Assembly: GCA_039028895.1 (NCBI GenBank)
Contig: JBCCHF010000024.1
Location: 35,588-99,587, forward strand
Direction: 5' to 3'
Source of the DNA: JAHDCJ01 sp039028895
GTDB lineage: Bacteria > Bacteroidota > Bacteroidia > Chitinophagales > Saprospiraceae
Length of the DNA stretch: 64,000 nucleotides
In this document: piece by piece, positions 1 to 9,420 of the stretch
How positions within the stretch are numbered: the stretch's first letter is position 1
How the letters are laid out: every line of letters begins with the position of its first letter
The notes under the pieces: model-generated
Database searches by the model: none
What the model was told of the DNA's origin: nothing
What the model saw: the letters and a program-made list of their open reading frames with translations, nothing else
Program-made: the position numbers and the translations under genes

Positions 1-879
1 GAAAGTACAATCTTGTAATAACTGATTTTCTACAAATACCTCAATTTTATAAAAGGTTTGAATGACATCCACAACTTCATTGAGCGGGGCATTGTCAAAA
101 CTCAGTTTTTTGGTGTGCCATGCTATATCATTGAAGTCATCATTGATGATTTCCTTTAAATCACTGGAAGACTTGGTGAGGATGCCTGCCTCATTTTTTT
201 CGAGGATGACCGACATCTTGCCTGCTTCAGATTCAAAACTAACCTTCCCATCAATTACATGGACGGTCATGGTTGGCTCAGAAGGCATATCGCGAACATT
301 AAAGCTGGTCCCTAACACCTCAACAATACCGTTTTCAGATGTAACAATGAATGGTTTTTCAGGAAGATGGACAACTTTGAAATAGGCTTCTCCTGACAAG
401 TTAATTTTTCTTTCCTTGCCGGAAAAAGTGCTCGGGTAATGCAATTCTGAATTACTATTTAACCAAACAATTGTGCCATCATCCAGTTGAATTTCTTTCG
501 TTGCTTTGCTTCCCGTTTTTTCCGTGATAATAGCCGAATCTTCATCTTCCATCTGATTAATGAGGAAAGCCGAAGCAAGAAGGATAGCAATTGAAGCTAC
601 TGCCCAGATCCATCTTCTTCGGGAGATCAGGCGTACAACTTTGGAGGTCTTATTTTCAGCTTTGATGGATGCTTCCAATCTGGCATATTCCGTGTTGAGA
701 TCGACCTCAGGTTTACCGTTGAATCCACCACTCAATTCCCATACTTTCCCGACCGATTTGGCTATATTCTTGTTTTCCGGAGATGCAGCTAACCAAATAT
801 CCAAAGCTTTTTTGTCGGTTTCGGAAATCTCACCGACCAGGTCTTTTTGCAAAAGCGATATGTAGTGGTTTTCCTGCAT
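1..879 (-). CDS. FecR family anti-sigma factor (3' end outside window)
   Basis: The frame is open from an ATG at 879 to the window edge (293 codons, no stop), so the C-terminus is missing. The visible protein has a short cytoplasmic N-terminal region (about residues 1-85, including a WLAASPENK motif typical of FecR N-terminal domains), one membrane segment at about 89-108 (WIWAVASIAILLASAFLI), then the periplasmic FecR domain with TKEIQLDDGTIVWLNSNS and LSGEAYFKV. FecR proteins hold a partner ECF sigma factor inactive and release it when an outer-membrane TonB receptor signals. The sigma gene lies 71 bp upstream on the same strand, the usual order. The receptor it answers to would be expected beyond the left edge, which is inference. 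Confidence 0.93.
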   Translation of the reverse strand, partial: MQENHYISLLQKDLVGEISETDKKALDIWLAASPENKNIAKSVGKVWELSGGFNGKPEVDLNTEYARLEASIKAENKTSKVVRLISRRRWIWAVASIAILLASAFLINQMEDEDSAIITEKTGSKATKEIQLDDGTIVWLNSNSELHYPSTFSGKERKINLSGEAYFKVVHLPEKPFIVTSENGIVEVLGTSFNVRDMPSEPTMTVHVIDGKVSFESEAGKMSVILEKNEAGILTKSSSDLKEIINDDFNDIAWHTKKLSFDNAPLNEVVDVIQTFYKIEVFVENQLLQDCTF

Positions 880-950
880 TTTTTCAATTTGAATTCAAGA
901 CAATCAAAATTTATGTTACACCTATTAAGTGTCAGTTTTTTTATTCAAAA

Positions 951-1541
951 TCAACAATTTAGTAGCCAATAGATCCAAAATAAAACCACCGACAGATAAG
1001 GAGCGATTGCTGTTCGTAAGATTTTTAGGGCTTTTGTCATTTGGTTTTCTACAGTTTTCTTTGATATGCCAAGCTGGTCGGCTATTTCCTTATGCGACAT
1101 ATGTTCAAAGCGGCATAGGGTGAAGATCAACCGACATTTTTCAGGTAACTGTTCTATAGTTTGGTTAATGATTTCTTGTAAGTCCTCTTTTTCAAGATGC
1201 GCCTGGGGACTGTGATCCTTACTTACCTTTGCGGAAAAGGAGCCTGGTGCGTTGAAGTCTAATCGTTGGGCTTTGATCAGATTAAGGGTTTTGTTGATTA
1301 CGGCCCTGCGCAGGTAGGACTTTAGTGAAGAAGTAATTTGAATAGTGGTGCGCCTTTTCCATAATTCCAGGAATACTTCCTGGGCGGCGTCCTTTGATTT
1401 TTCCGGATCTCCAAGGACGTTATACGAGGTGACCACCAGGTATTTATAATACCGGTCAAATAATGACCTGAATGCTTTGTGGTCATCATCTCTGACAAGC
1501 TCCATCAGTTGTTTGTCGTTTGGTCCGGGATTTAGGTTCAT
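951..1541 (-). CDS. ECF RNA polymerase sigma-70 factor (FecI-like)
   Basis: This 196-residue protein is an extracytoplasmic-function sigma factor. Region 2 covers about residues 22-90 (FRSLFDRYYKYLVV, then DAAQEVFLELWKRR, the -10 recognition and core-binding part). Region 4 covers about 125-175, with the helix-turn-helix HKEIADQLGISKKTVENQM that reads the -35/-33 element. The last 17 residues are strongly hydrophobic (YLSVVLFWIYWLLNC), a tail often seen in Bacteroidetes members of this family; a membrane contact is possible but not shown. It sits directly upstream of the fecR-type gene, so the two form a cell-surface signalling pair. Target genes cannot be named from this window. Confidence 0.95.
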   Translation of the reverse strand: MNLNPGPNDKQLMELVRDDDHKAFRSLFDRYYKYLVVTSYNVLGDPEKSKDAAQEVFLELWKRRTTIQITSSLKSYLRRAVINKTLNLIKAQRLDFNAPGSFSAKVSKDHSPQAHLEKEDLQEIINQTIEQLPEKCRLIFTLCRFEHMSHKEIADQLGISKKTVENQMTKALKILRTAIAPYLSVVLFWIYWLLNC

Positions 1542-1686
1542 TGGAAAACAGCAACTTTCATAAACCTCAAATTAATAGTTTTCGGGTACAATTATGGTAT
1601 GCCTTCGAGCAATTACTGGGTTAAATGACAATGCAATACTGATTAAATTTTAAATTTGTGATCACCCTGAAAAAACTGGGTTTATT

Positions 1687-3945
1687 TTGGAGACTATAAT
1701 TTATCCATTGCTGTATTACCATTTGGAGGACAAGTCCATCCTCGGTATTCTTGTTGGTACTGATTTCAGAGCTGTCGACAAGGATTTGCGTGGTATTAAA
1801 GCGACTTTATCTGATTTCCTCCAAAAGCAATACAAGAAATACGACGAATATCCTTACGTCGGTATCAAAGAACCCCGTTTAAAGGTCATTGAAGTAAAGG
1901 TCAGACCGGCATACCGTGAACGGACTGGCTCGTATCCTTTTAGTCATACAATAAAAGTACCGGTTGTCACCGTCTACGGACCAAATGGAAGGGGTTTTTT
2001 CGAATGTCATATCCCGACTTTCAACGAAAGTTTTTACTACTATAATGCCAAGGAATACCATTCATTGGCTACCCATTTCGCAGCGAATATCCTGAATAAT
2101 ATGAGCCCTGATGAGCTCAATCGGCTTTTCCTGCACGGCAAACCAGAACTGGATACGGTTACCCTGAGAGTAAATTACCGCAGAGATTATTCGAAAAATC
2201 CTGTTTACGAAGACATATACCCTGTGCTTACCCGATTAGCGGAACAATATCCCTATTCCAAAGCGATCAGGAAAAATGTCAGCACCTTCCCTGAGGCTGC
2301 CTGGGAACTGGAAGATAAGGTGATCCAGGTCATTGACAAGATTCAGAAAACACGATCCAACGTGCTCGTTATAGGTAATTCTGGAGTCGGTAAAAGTTCG
2401 GTGTTGAAACAAGCCATCAGGAAGATGGATACGCAAAACCGAAAACAGCAGATCAAGCAGACCTTTTGGCAAATTATGCCACAGCGGATAACCGCAAGCT
2501 CCAAGTATCTCGGCGAATGGCAGGAAGCTGTAGAGGAACTCGTAGAAGATCTTAATTCGGCCAATGGTATATTGTGGGTGGTCGACTTCGTGCGTTTACT
2601 CCAGATTGGAGGAGAAGGGCCAGAAGACAGTGTGGCGTCCTTCATGATCTCTTTCCTGCAGCAAGGAAAGCTGCAACTGGTTGGTGAAGCGACGCCCCAG
2701 GAACTGGATTCCATAAAAAGACTGTTGCCTGGGTTTGTAGAGAACTTCCAGGTGATTACTATTGAAGAGTTACCTGAAACCAAGATCCAGACTATCCTTG
2801 ACAAAGTTGCCGATTTCAGCCGCCAAAACCTGGAAATCACACTCGAAAAATCAGCAGTTGAATTAGCTTACAGGCTCCTCCTTCGTTATTTCCCTTATGA
2901 GAGTTTTCCCGGTAAGGCCGTAAAGTTTTTGTCGAGATGTGTTAGTGAGGCACAAATGAACGATGCCGATTCAATAAGCAAAACAGATGTAATCAATAAT
3001 TTTGTAAAGCAGACCGGTATGCCCGAACTGTTTTTAAGAGATGATTTGTTGCTGGATACCAGCGATCTGGTTACCTTTTTTGAAAACCGGATCATCGGTC
3101 AGACTGCCGCTGTCGATCAGATGGCTTCAGTGGTCAAGATATTTAAGGCGGGTTTGAATAATCCTTATAAGCCGATTATTACCATGATCTATGCCGGTCC
3201 TACCGGTGTTGGTAAAACCGCAAGTGCCAAAGCCCTGGCCGAATACTTTTTTGGTAAAGGTCAAAAACAAAATCCTTTGATCCGGATCGATATGAGTGAG
3301 TTTCAACACCCTTCACAGATCAATCGGTTTATTGGAGCCGGAAGGGAAGTAGGTAAACTTGTTCAGGATATTCGCGAACGGCCGTTTTCTGTTTTATTGC
3401 TCGATGAAGTAGAAAAAGCTGATCCTTCGGTATTTGATGCTTTGCTGACTGTTCTTGATGAAGGGATCCTGGTTGATGCATTTGGCAGGATAACCAACTT
3501 TCGAAACACCATCATTATCATGACTACCAACCTAGGGGCCAGTAACCGAAAATCAATTGGCTTCAGTGAGTCTGATTCACCCAAATATCAATCCGCCATC
3601 AACGCCTTTTTCAGACCTGAATTTGTCAACCGGATCGATAGTGTGGTTATGTTTAATGCGCTAAATGCGGAAAACATTCGCGAGATCACCGCCAAAGAAC
3701 TTGACGAAGTGAAGCTAAGAGAAGGCTTTGTAAAGAAAGGCTTGAAATTAAAATTTACTAAACAACTTTCCGATCATATTGCAAGTGCAGGGTTTGATGA
3801 AAGGTACGGCGCCCGACCATTACAGCGGGCTATTGAAGAAGAAGTGATTGCGCCTTTAGCCCGTTGGTTACTTGACAACCCGAAGATTAAAAACTGCGAA
3901 TTGACTATCGATTTTGATAAAACACTGCTTGTCAGTAAAGTGTAA
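1687..3945 (+). CDS. Clp-type AAA+ ATPase with divergent first ATPase module
   Basis: The protein has 752 residues. An unrecognised N-terminal region (about 1-220) replaces the Clp repeat domain. AAA module 1 has Walker A GNSGVGKS (230-237) and a pore-loop-like KYLGEW (273-278), but the Walker B reads ILWVVDF (295-301), with Phe where the catalytic Glu should be, and FVENF (350-354) where ClpB/ClpA have arginine fingers. AAA module 2 has Walker A GPTGVGKT (504-511), Walker B LLLDEVEKA and sensor 2 GARPLQ, but the GYVG pore loop is replaced by GAGREVGKL. RKSIGF (621-626) matches the ClpP-docking loop of ClpA. There is no ClpB middle domain. The start is TTG; no ATG is in frame upstream before a stop at 1651. 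Family placement is firm; loss of activity and ClpP docking are inference. Confidence 0.85.
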   Translation: METIIYPLLYYHLEDKSILGILVGTDFRAVDKDLRGIKATLSDFLQKQYKKYDEYPYVGIKEPRLKVIEVKVRPAYRERTGSYPFSHTIKVPVVTVYGPNGRGFFECHIPTFNESFYYYNAKEYHSLATHFAANILNNMSPDELNRLFLHGKPELDTVTLRVNYRRDYSKNPVYEDIYPVLTRLAEQYPYSKAIRKNVSTFPEAAWELEDKVIQVIDKIQKTRSNVLVIGNSGVGKSSVLKQAIRKMDTQNRKQQIKQTFWQIMPQRITASSKYLGEWQEAVEELVEDLNSANGILWVVDFVRLLQIGGEGPEDSVASFMISFLQQGKLQLVGEATPQELDSIKRLLPGFVENFQVITIEELPETKIQTILDKVADFSRQNLEITLEKSAVELAYRLLLRYFPYESFPGKAVKFLSRCVSEAQMNDADSISKTDVINNFVKQTGMPELFLRDDLLLDTSDLVTFFENRIIGQTAAVDQMASVVKIFKAGLNNPYKPIITMIYAGPTGVGKTASAKALAEYFFGKGQKQNPLIRIDMSEFQHPSQINRFIGAGREVGKLVQDIRERPFSVLLLDEVEKADPSVFDALLTVLDEGILVDAFGRITNFRNTIIIMTTNLGASNRKSIGFSESDSPKYQSAINAFFRPEFVNRIDSVVMFNALNAENIREITAKELDEVKLREGFVKKGLKLKFTKQLSDHIASAGFDERYGARPLQRAIEEEVIAPLARWLLDNPKIKNCELTIDFDKTLLVSKV

Positions 3946-4169
3946 AATCAAGATTCGCGTAGACGTTTTTAACAATTTGCCCGTTATAGAATAAAACCAA
4001 CAATATCGTATAGTAATTAATTTACCCTTCTTTCATCCATTTATTTTTTTCATCCGTCCCCCCTGGAACCATTACTGTTTTAACGACTGATCACCTGTCG
4101 AATACCCTCTTTACGTGGTATGCGGTTCAGCTAGACTGAACAGCAATTGTAAACCTTAATCGCACCGCC

Positions 4170-7100
4170 ATGAAAAGATTAAATTTTGATGCCATAAAGG
4201 CAGTTTTAGCCTTTTTGTTTGTTAGCAGCTTATTGCTACCTGTTTCTGAAGCCCAGTATTTTGGCAGAAACAAAGCCCGATATGAGCATTTTGACTTTGA
4301 AGTATACAAGACCCCTCATTTTGAATTATATCATTACGTTGATAATGCAGAATTTCTAGAATTCCAGGCACAGCAATGTGAAAATTGGTACACTATTCAT
4401 CAACAAGTACTGAAAGATACTTTCGACCATCAAAATCCAATTATTTTTTATAATAATCATGCTGATTTTCAACAGACAACAGCCATTAGTGGAGATGTCT
4501 CTGTTGGTACAGGTGGTGTAACCGAAAGCCTGAAAAACCGGGTGATCATGCCATTTACGGAATCCAACGAACAAACTGATCATGTTCTTGGCCATGAATT
4601 GGTACACGCCTTCCAGTTTAATATGTTGATCAATGGTGACTCTACATCTTTAAACTCAATGCAGTACCTCCCGCTGTGGTTGATAGAAGGGATGGCTGAA
4701 TATCTGTCACTGGGCAGGGTAGATGCACATACCGCAATGTGGATGCGTGACGCGGTTGCTAATAACAATGTCCCTACAATCAAGGAAATGAATAATCCAA
4801 AATACTTTCCATACCGTTATGGTCAGGCATTTTGGGCATTTCTGACTGGGATGTTTGGCGATGAGATTATAGAACCATTTTTTATGGCTGCGGCCAAAAA
4901 CGGTGTAGATGATGCCATTTCTCAGGTGTTGGGTACCGATGGAAAAAATCTGTCGGCTTTATGGAAATCATCATTGGAAAATCATTTTGGACAAAATGAT
5001 AGCAAATCCTTTGAAGCCCCTCCTGGGAGGGTTTTGATCGATGAAAAAAATGCTGGAAAACTCAATATTTCTCCTGTCATTAGCCCTAATGGTAAATACG
5101 TCATCTTTCTTTCAGAAAAAAGTGTTTTTTCGCTTGACTTATTTTTAGCAGATGCCCGTACCGGAAAAATCATCAGGAAGGTTGCCAGCACAACGAGAGA
5201 TGGAGATGTGGATGCCATTAGTTACCTAGAATCAGCTGGGACATGGTCGCCCGACAGCAAACGCTTTGCCTATGTGGTTTTTAGTAAAGGCAAGAACAAG
5301 CTTGTAATCAAGGAGGTGAGTAATGGCAAAACATGGAAGGAAATGGCGATTCCTAAGGTCGAAGCTTTTAGTAACCCGACCTGGTCTCCAGATGGTAATA
5401 GTATTGCGGTAACTGGCCTGGTCAATGGATACTCAGATCTTTACCAGTTTAATTTGAAAAATCAGTCCGTCAGACAACTAACCAACGATAAGTTTTCAGA
5501 CTTACAGGCCAAATTCTCACCTGACGGCAGTAAACTGGTTTTCAGTACTGATCGCATCAGTATGACTCAAGGACAGGTCAATGGAAAATGGTTTAATAAT
5601 ATAGCCCTACTCGATCTCAACACGCTTGAAGTCGAAAATATTGACCTTTTCCATGGAGCTGATAATTTCAATCCTGAATTTTTTGAATCTGGAAATGAAA
5701 TTGCCTTCTTGTCTAATCGAGACGGATATCGCAATATTTATAAATATAACCTCGATGATAAAAGCCTATCACAGGTGACCAATCTCCTTACAGGAGTCAG
5801 TGGCATTACTCACTTGTCACCTGCTTTCAGCATCGCCCGTAAGACAGATTCCATGGTCTTCAGTTGGTATACCAATAGTAATTACCAGATCTATAAAATC
5901 AAAGGCGGGACAATCCAGGGAAAACCTGTGAAAGCCCGCGAAGTGGATTTTACAGCTGCGACCTTGCCCCCATTGACTAGAGAGCACCATGACAAGGTAC
6001 TAGAGGCTTTGATAGCCATGGAAACAATGCCAGCAATGGCAAAAGACTCATTCAAAAAAGCGCCATATAAGTCGAAGTTTAAAATGGATTATATCGGAGG
6101 AAACACAGGCGTTGCCATTGGAGCCGGTAATTTGGGTGGTACTGGTTTGGTCGGAGGGGTAGACATGATATTTAGTGATATGTTAGGACGAAATCAACTT
6201 TACACCGGATTTGTAATGAACGGTGAGTTACAAGATTTTGGTGGACAAATTGCCTATGTAAATCAAAAACGACGCCTGGCCTGGGGAGTTAGCCTCTCTC
6301 ACATTCCCTATAGGTCAGGCTCGTTTGCTTATGCCGGGGTTGATACCTTATTCACTAGCGATGGTGATCCACTTGCAGTTGATAAATTCTTTACCGACAT
6401 CCAGAGAACGTTTGAAGATAAACTGAATGTATTTGCTTATTTCCCCATTTCAAAGACCAAGCGATTTGAGATAGGAACATCATTGGCAATGTACAATAAT
6501 TCACTTACCAGGACGACTGATTATGTGCTTAACGGAAGTTCAGTTGCAAGAGAAAAAGAAAGGCTGCAAGCTCCTCCGGGCTTCAATTTAGTAAACCTGA
6601 ATGCTGCTTTTGTGGGAGATAACTCTTATTTCGGAGTAGCCTCACCGCTCAAAGGACAACGGTATAGAATTGGAGTTGAGCAATACTTTGGAGCCATTAG
6701 CTTCCAGACAGTGACCGCTGATTACCGCAAGTATTTATATATGAAACCGTTTAGCATTGGTTTCAGGGCCATGCATTATGGCAGGTATGGTAGTCAGGCT
6801 AATCAGCTTACACCATTTTTTGTGGGCAATCCAGTGCTTGTAAGAGGATATAATATCAACCGCGTTTTCACAGACAATAGTATCCCGGTAAATCAGTTGG
6901 TCGGTTCAAAGTTACTGATCTCAAATTTTGAGATTCGCCTACCTTTCTCCGGTCCCGAAAACCTGTCACTGATCAAATCAAATTTCATGTTTACTGAGCT
7001 GGCCTTGTTCGTTGACGGCGGATTAGCCTGGAACAATTTTAACGAATTTGGCAGTGATCCAGAAAATATTTACACCGATCGTAAACCCGTGTTCAGTACT

Positions 7101-7217
7101 GGTGTATCAATGCGGGTTAATCTCTTTGGAGCAATGGTACTGGAACCATATTATGCCTTTCCAATCCAAAAAAATATGAAGGGTGTGTTTGGCCTGAATA
7201 TTATTCCAGGCTGGTAG
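4170..7217 (+). CDS. Secreted metallopeptidase-like / PD40 propeller / outer-membrane beta-barrel fusion
   Basis: This 1015-residue protein begins with a signal peptide (about 1-29, ending SEAQ). A gluzincin-like peptidase region follows: HELVH at 142-146 with a downstream IEGMAEY (third ligand Glu about 173). Residues about 290-600 carry TolB/WD40-like PD40 repeats (SPNGKYVIF, SPDSKRFAYV, SPDGNSIAV, SPDGSKLVF). The C-terminal third (about 640-1015) resembles a D15/surface-antigen beta-barrel and ends in an aromatic residue (IIPGW), as outer-membrane barrels do. The likely location is the outer membrane with the peptidase and propeller exposed on one face. Substrate is unknown. Related multi-domain proteins exist in Bacteroidetes under names such as TolB-like or BamA/TamA family; peptidase activity is inferred from the zinc motif only. 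Confidence 0.8.
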   Translation: MKRLNFDAIKAVLAFLFVSSLLLPVSEAQYFGRNKARYEHFDFEVYKTPHFELYHYVDNAEFLEFQAQQCENWYTIHQQVLKDTFDHQNPIIFYNNHADFQQTTAISGDVSVGTGGVTESLKNRVIMPFTESNEQTDHVLGHELVHAFQFNMLINGDSTSLNSMQYLPLWLIEGMAEYLSLGRVDAHTAMWMRDAVANNNVPTIKEMNNPKYFPYRYGQAFWAFLTGMFGDEIIEPFFMAAAKNGVDDAISQVLGTDGKNLSALWKSSLENHFGQNDSKSFEAPPGRVLIDEKNAGKLNISPVISPNGKYVIFLSEKSVFSLDLFLADARTGKIIRKVASTTRDGDVDAISYLESAGTWSPDSKRFAYVVFSKGKNKLVIKEVSNGKTWKEMAIPKVEAFSNPTWSPDGNSIAVTGLVNGYSDLYQFNLKNQSVRQLTNDKFSDLQAKFSPDGSKLVFSTDRISMTQGQVNGKWFNNIALLDLNTLEVENIDLFHGADNFNPEFFESGNEIAFLSNRDGYRNIYKYNLDDKSLSQVTNLLTGVSGITHLSPAFSIARKTDSMVFSWYTNSNYQIYKIKGGTIQGKPVKAREVDFTAATLPPLTREHHDKVLEALIAMETMPAMAKDSFKKAPYKSKFKMDYIGGNTGVAIGAGNLGGTGLVGGVDMIFSDMLGRNQLYTGFVMNGELQDFGGQIAYVNQKRRLAWGVSLSHIPYRSGSFAYAGVDTLFTSDGDPLAVDKFFTDIQRTFEDKLNVFAYFPISKTKRFEIGTSLAMYNNSLTRTTDYVLNGSSVAREKERLQAPPGFNLVNLNAAFVGDNSYFGVASPLKGQRYRIGVEQYFGAISFQTVTADYRKYLYMKPFSIGFRAMHYGRYGSQANQLTPFFVGNPVLVRGYNINRVFTDNSIPVNQLVGSKLLISNFEIRLPFSGPENLSLIKSNFMFTELALFVDGGLAWNNFNEFGSDPENIYTDRKPVFSTGVSMRVNLFGAMVLEPYYAFPIQKNMKGVFGLNIIPGW

Positions 7218-7295
7218 TTTTCTATAGTTATTGTTCTGCTTGTTTATATCTATGGCAGTTGACGTAAGCAAGTGGGACATAACTATTTTATCAAC

Positions 7296-7329
7296 TTTGA
7301 AACATATATCTAAAAAAGCCGTAAATTTG
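7296..7329 (+). promoter_or_regulatory. Candidate Bacteroidetes promoter
   Basis: TTTG at 7296-7299 and TAAATTTG at 7322-7329 match the -33 (TTTG) and -7 (TANNTTTG) elements of Bacteroidetes housekeeping promoters, with a 22-bp spacer at the long end of the usual range. It would give a leader of about 140 nt for the glycine-rich secreted protein gene at 7479. Confidence 0.4.
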
Positions 7330-7478
7330 GGGAAACCCACTGATCTACTCCAATAAGTTGTTATTATCTAGCAACTGTGAAATCCAATCCTCCTATTATT
7401 TGGAATTCCCTTTTTCGGAATTTCACGATAAGTGAATAGGATCAAGATTTTTTAACGCACTAATTTTCAGGTCAACAT

Positions 7479-9407
7479 ATGGTGCAAAGATTTACCCGGC
7501 TTTTTTTTACAGTAATAATTTTCTTGTTTGTCTCAGTATCTGTCTTTGCTCAGGTTATTACTGGATCGCAAAGTTATACGCAAACCAATATTGCTGGTAT
7601 TAATGTTAATAATGCAGAAATTACTGTATTAAATCCATCTGGGTTTGCAATTGGAGACCGAATATTACTCATACAAATTCAGGGGGCTGTTGTAAGTACC
7701 TCAAACAATAATTCTTTTGGCGATATCTCTGATTATAATGGTGCAGGAAATTATGAAATAGCTACGATTTGCGGCATCTCGGGAAATGACTTCACCTTTG
7801 ATAATGAATTGCTATTTGATTATGATCCTAATGCGCTTGTCCAGGTAATTAAAATTCCCCAGTACAGTAATCTTACCATAACGGGAACAATCACCGCTCC
7901 GGCCTGGGATGGTGTTCAAGGTGGTATTCTCGTACTCGAAGCAGTAAGTATTGACCTCCTTGGAGATATCGATATGGATCAAAAAGGTTTTCGAGGCGGC
8001 ACAGCTCAAAATTCTACCTTAGGATGTAGTTGGCTCAATGTGCAAACAGCTTATTCATACAATAATCCCGGATCAGGTGGAGCCAAGGGTGAAGGCATTG
8101 CTGTTATGACTGCAGGTCAGGGTTATGGAAAAGGTGCTGCAGCTAATGGTGGTGGCGGCGGACATGATCATAATGCCGGCGGTGCCGGCGGCGGAAATAT
8201 TAGTGCCGGAGGTCAGGGAGGAACAAATGGCGACTCAGGCCTTTTTGATTGCAAAGGCAACCATCCCGGAGTAGGCGGTAAAAGTCAAACCACAACAGAT
8301 CGCATTTTTATGGGTGGTGGCGGTGGAGCAGGACATGGCAATAACAATATTGCCACCTCTGGAGGAAATGGTGGTGGTATAATAATCCTAATTGCTCAAA
8401 CACTCACTGGCAATAATGTAACGATGAGCACAAATGGAGAAACTGCGCTAAATACTTCATACGATGCCAATGATCCAGGAGGCGATGCAGCCGGCGGTGG
8501 TGGATCGGGGGGCTCTGTACATCTTGATATTCCTTCCGTAACCGGAAATATTACGATTGAAGCAATAGGAGGAAATGGAGGAGACGTAGTCCACACAGAA
8601 GGCACCAATGATTGTTTTGGCCCCGGAGGTGGCGGTGCAGGAGGAACAGTCAAATTTCATGGTTCAACACCCGCAGGTGTCACGACAGTACTAACCCCGG
8701 GAAGCAATGGCACAAACCAGCAAATAATGGGACTGTCTTCATGTTTAGGTTCTGCTCAAAGTTCTGCGCCAGGCATAATGGGTACTGTTTCTGAAAATAC
8801 TGGATCTGTTCCAGTAAGTACCACCGATTTTGCAGGTTGTAACATTCAATTGGCTGTCGAGCTGGTTACCTTCACTGCAGAGGTAGTAACCGATCAAGTC
8901 CGACTGGATTGGACGACTTTAACAGAAACCAATAATGATTATTTCAAGGTCGAAAGAAGTCTTGATGCCATAAATTTTGTAGAAATTCATCATGAGGAAG
9001 GCGCTGGCAATTCTTTTGACCGGATGAATTATTTATTCATTGATACTAATCCTTTGGAAGGGCAAAGTTACTACCGCCTGCAAATGGTAGATATCAACGG
9101 CACAAAAACCTTTTCTGAAATTAGAACGGTTAGAATTGACGATCACCTGGATCAATTTTCCATTTTCCCAAACCCTGTTTCAAAAGGTGATAATTTGAAT
9201 ATTGTCATTTCTGCTCACTCCACAAGCCAGATTGAGATAATAGTATTCAATGTAATTGGCCGTGAAGTGCTATCAAGAAATCAGAAGGTCACCAGGGGCT
9301 CTTCACAGATTACCGTGCCAACTGAAAGTCTGACGGAAGGAATTTATTTTGTAAAAATAGATGGGGGTAATTATGAAATGGTCAAAAAGGTTCTGGTAAA
9401 AAAATAA
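7479..9407 (+). CDS. Glycine-rich secreted protein with T9SS sorting domain
   Basis: The protein has 642 residues with a signal peptide (about 1-25, ending VSVFAQ). The middle (about 195-400) is very rich in glycine, with runs such as NGGGGGHDHNAGGAGGG, alternating with short beta-strand-like segments (ITIEAIGG, GIIILIAQ). A VELVTFTAEV segment typical of Saprospiraceae surface proteins follows near residue 460, leading into a fibronectin-like stretch. The C-terminus is a type A T9SS sorting domain (FSIFPNPVSKGDNLNI to IYFVKI and a KK tail). It is predicted to be exported by T9SS and anchored on or released from the surface. No catalytic motif was seen; a structural or adhesive role is a guess. 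Confidence 0.85.
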   Translation: MVQRFTRLFFTVIIFLFVSVSVFAQVITGSQSYTQTNIAGINVNNAEITVLNPSGFAIGDRILLIQIQGAVVSTSNNNSFGDISDYNGAGNYEIATICGISGNDFTFDNELLFDYDPNALVQVIKIPQYSNLTITGTITAPAWDGVQGGILVLEAVSIDLLGDIDMDQKGFRGGTAQNSTLGCSWLNVQTAYSYNNPGSGGAKGEGIAVMTAGQGYGKGAAANGGGGGHDHNAGGAGGGNISAGGQGGTNGDSGLFDCKGNHPGVGGKSQTTTDRIFMGGGGGAGHGNNNIATSGGNGGGIIILIAQTLTGNNVTMSTNGETALNTSYDANDPGGDAAGGGGSGGSVHLDIPSVTGNITIEAIGGNGGDVVHTEGTNDCFGPGGGGAGGTVKFHGSTPAGVTTVLTPGSNGTNQQIMGLSSCLGSAQSSAPGIMGTVSENTGSVPVSTTDFAGCNIQLAVELVTFTAEVVTDQVRLDWTTLTETNNDYFKVERSLDAINFVEIHHEEGAGNSFDRMNYLFIDTNPLEGQSYYRLQMVDINGTKTFSEIRTVRIDDHLDQFSIFPNPVSKGDNLNIVISAHSTSQIEIIVFNVIGREVLSRNQKVTRGSSQITVPTESLTEGIYFVKIDGGNYEMVKKVLVKK

Positions 9408-9420
9408 TTTAACCATCAAT

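Noticed and set aside
560..1123. Plus-strand frames over the FecR and sigma genes
   Set aside because: The minus strand encodes complete, recognisable FecR and sigma domains across the same bases.
2236..2840. Minus-strand frames within the Clp-like gene
   Set aside because: They have no recognisable domain and lie entirely in a well-supported plus-strand gene.
4125..4141. 6-bp inverted repeat GTTCAG/CTGAAC before the metallopeptidase gene
   Set aside because: Too short to separate from chance, and no T-run or second element supports a function.
7380..7428. GTGAAAT/ATTTCAC inverted repeat in the spacer before the glycine-rich gene
   Set aside because: The arms are 7 bp with a long spacer and no other support.
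8396..8660. Proline-rich minus-strand frames inside the glycine-rich gene
   Set aside because: They are the antisense of glycine codons (GGN reads as NCC) and vanish once the plus-strand gene with signal peptide and sorting domain is accepted.
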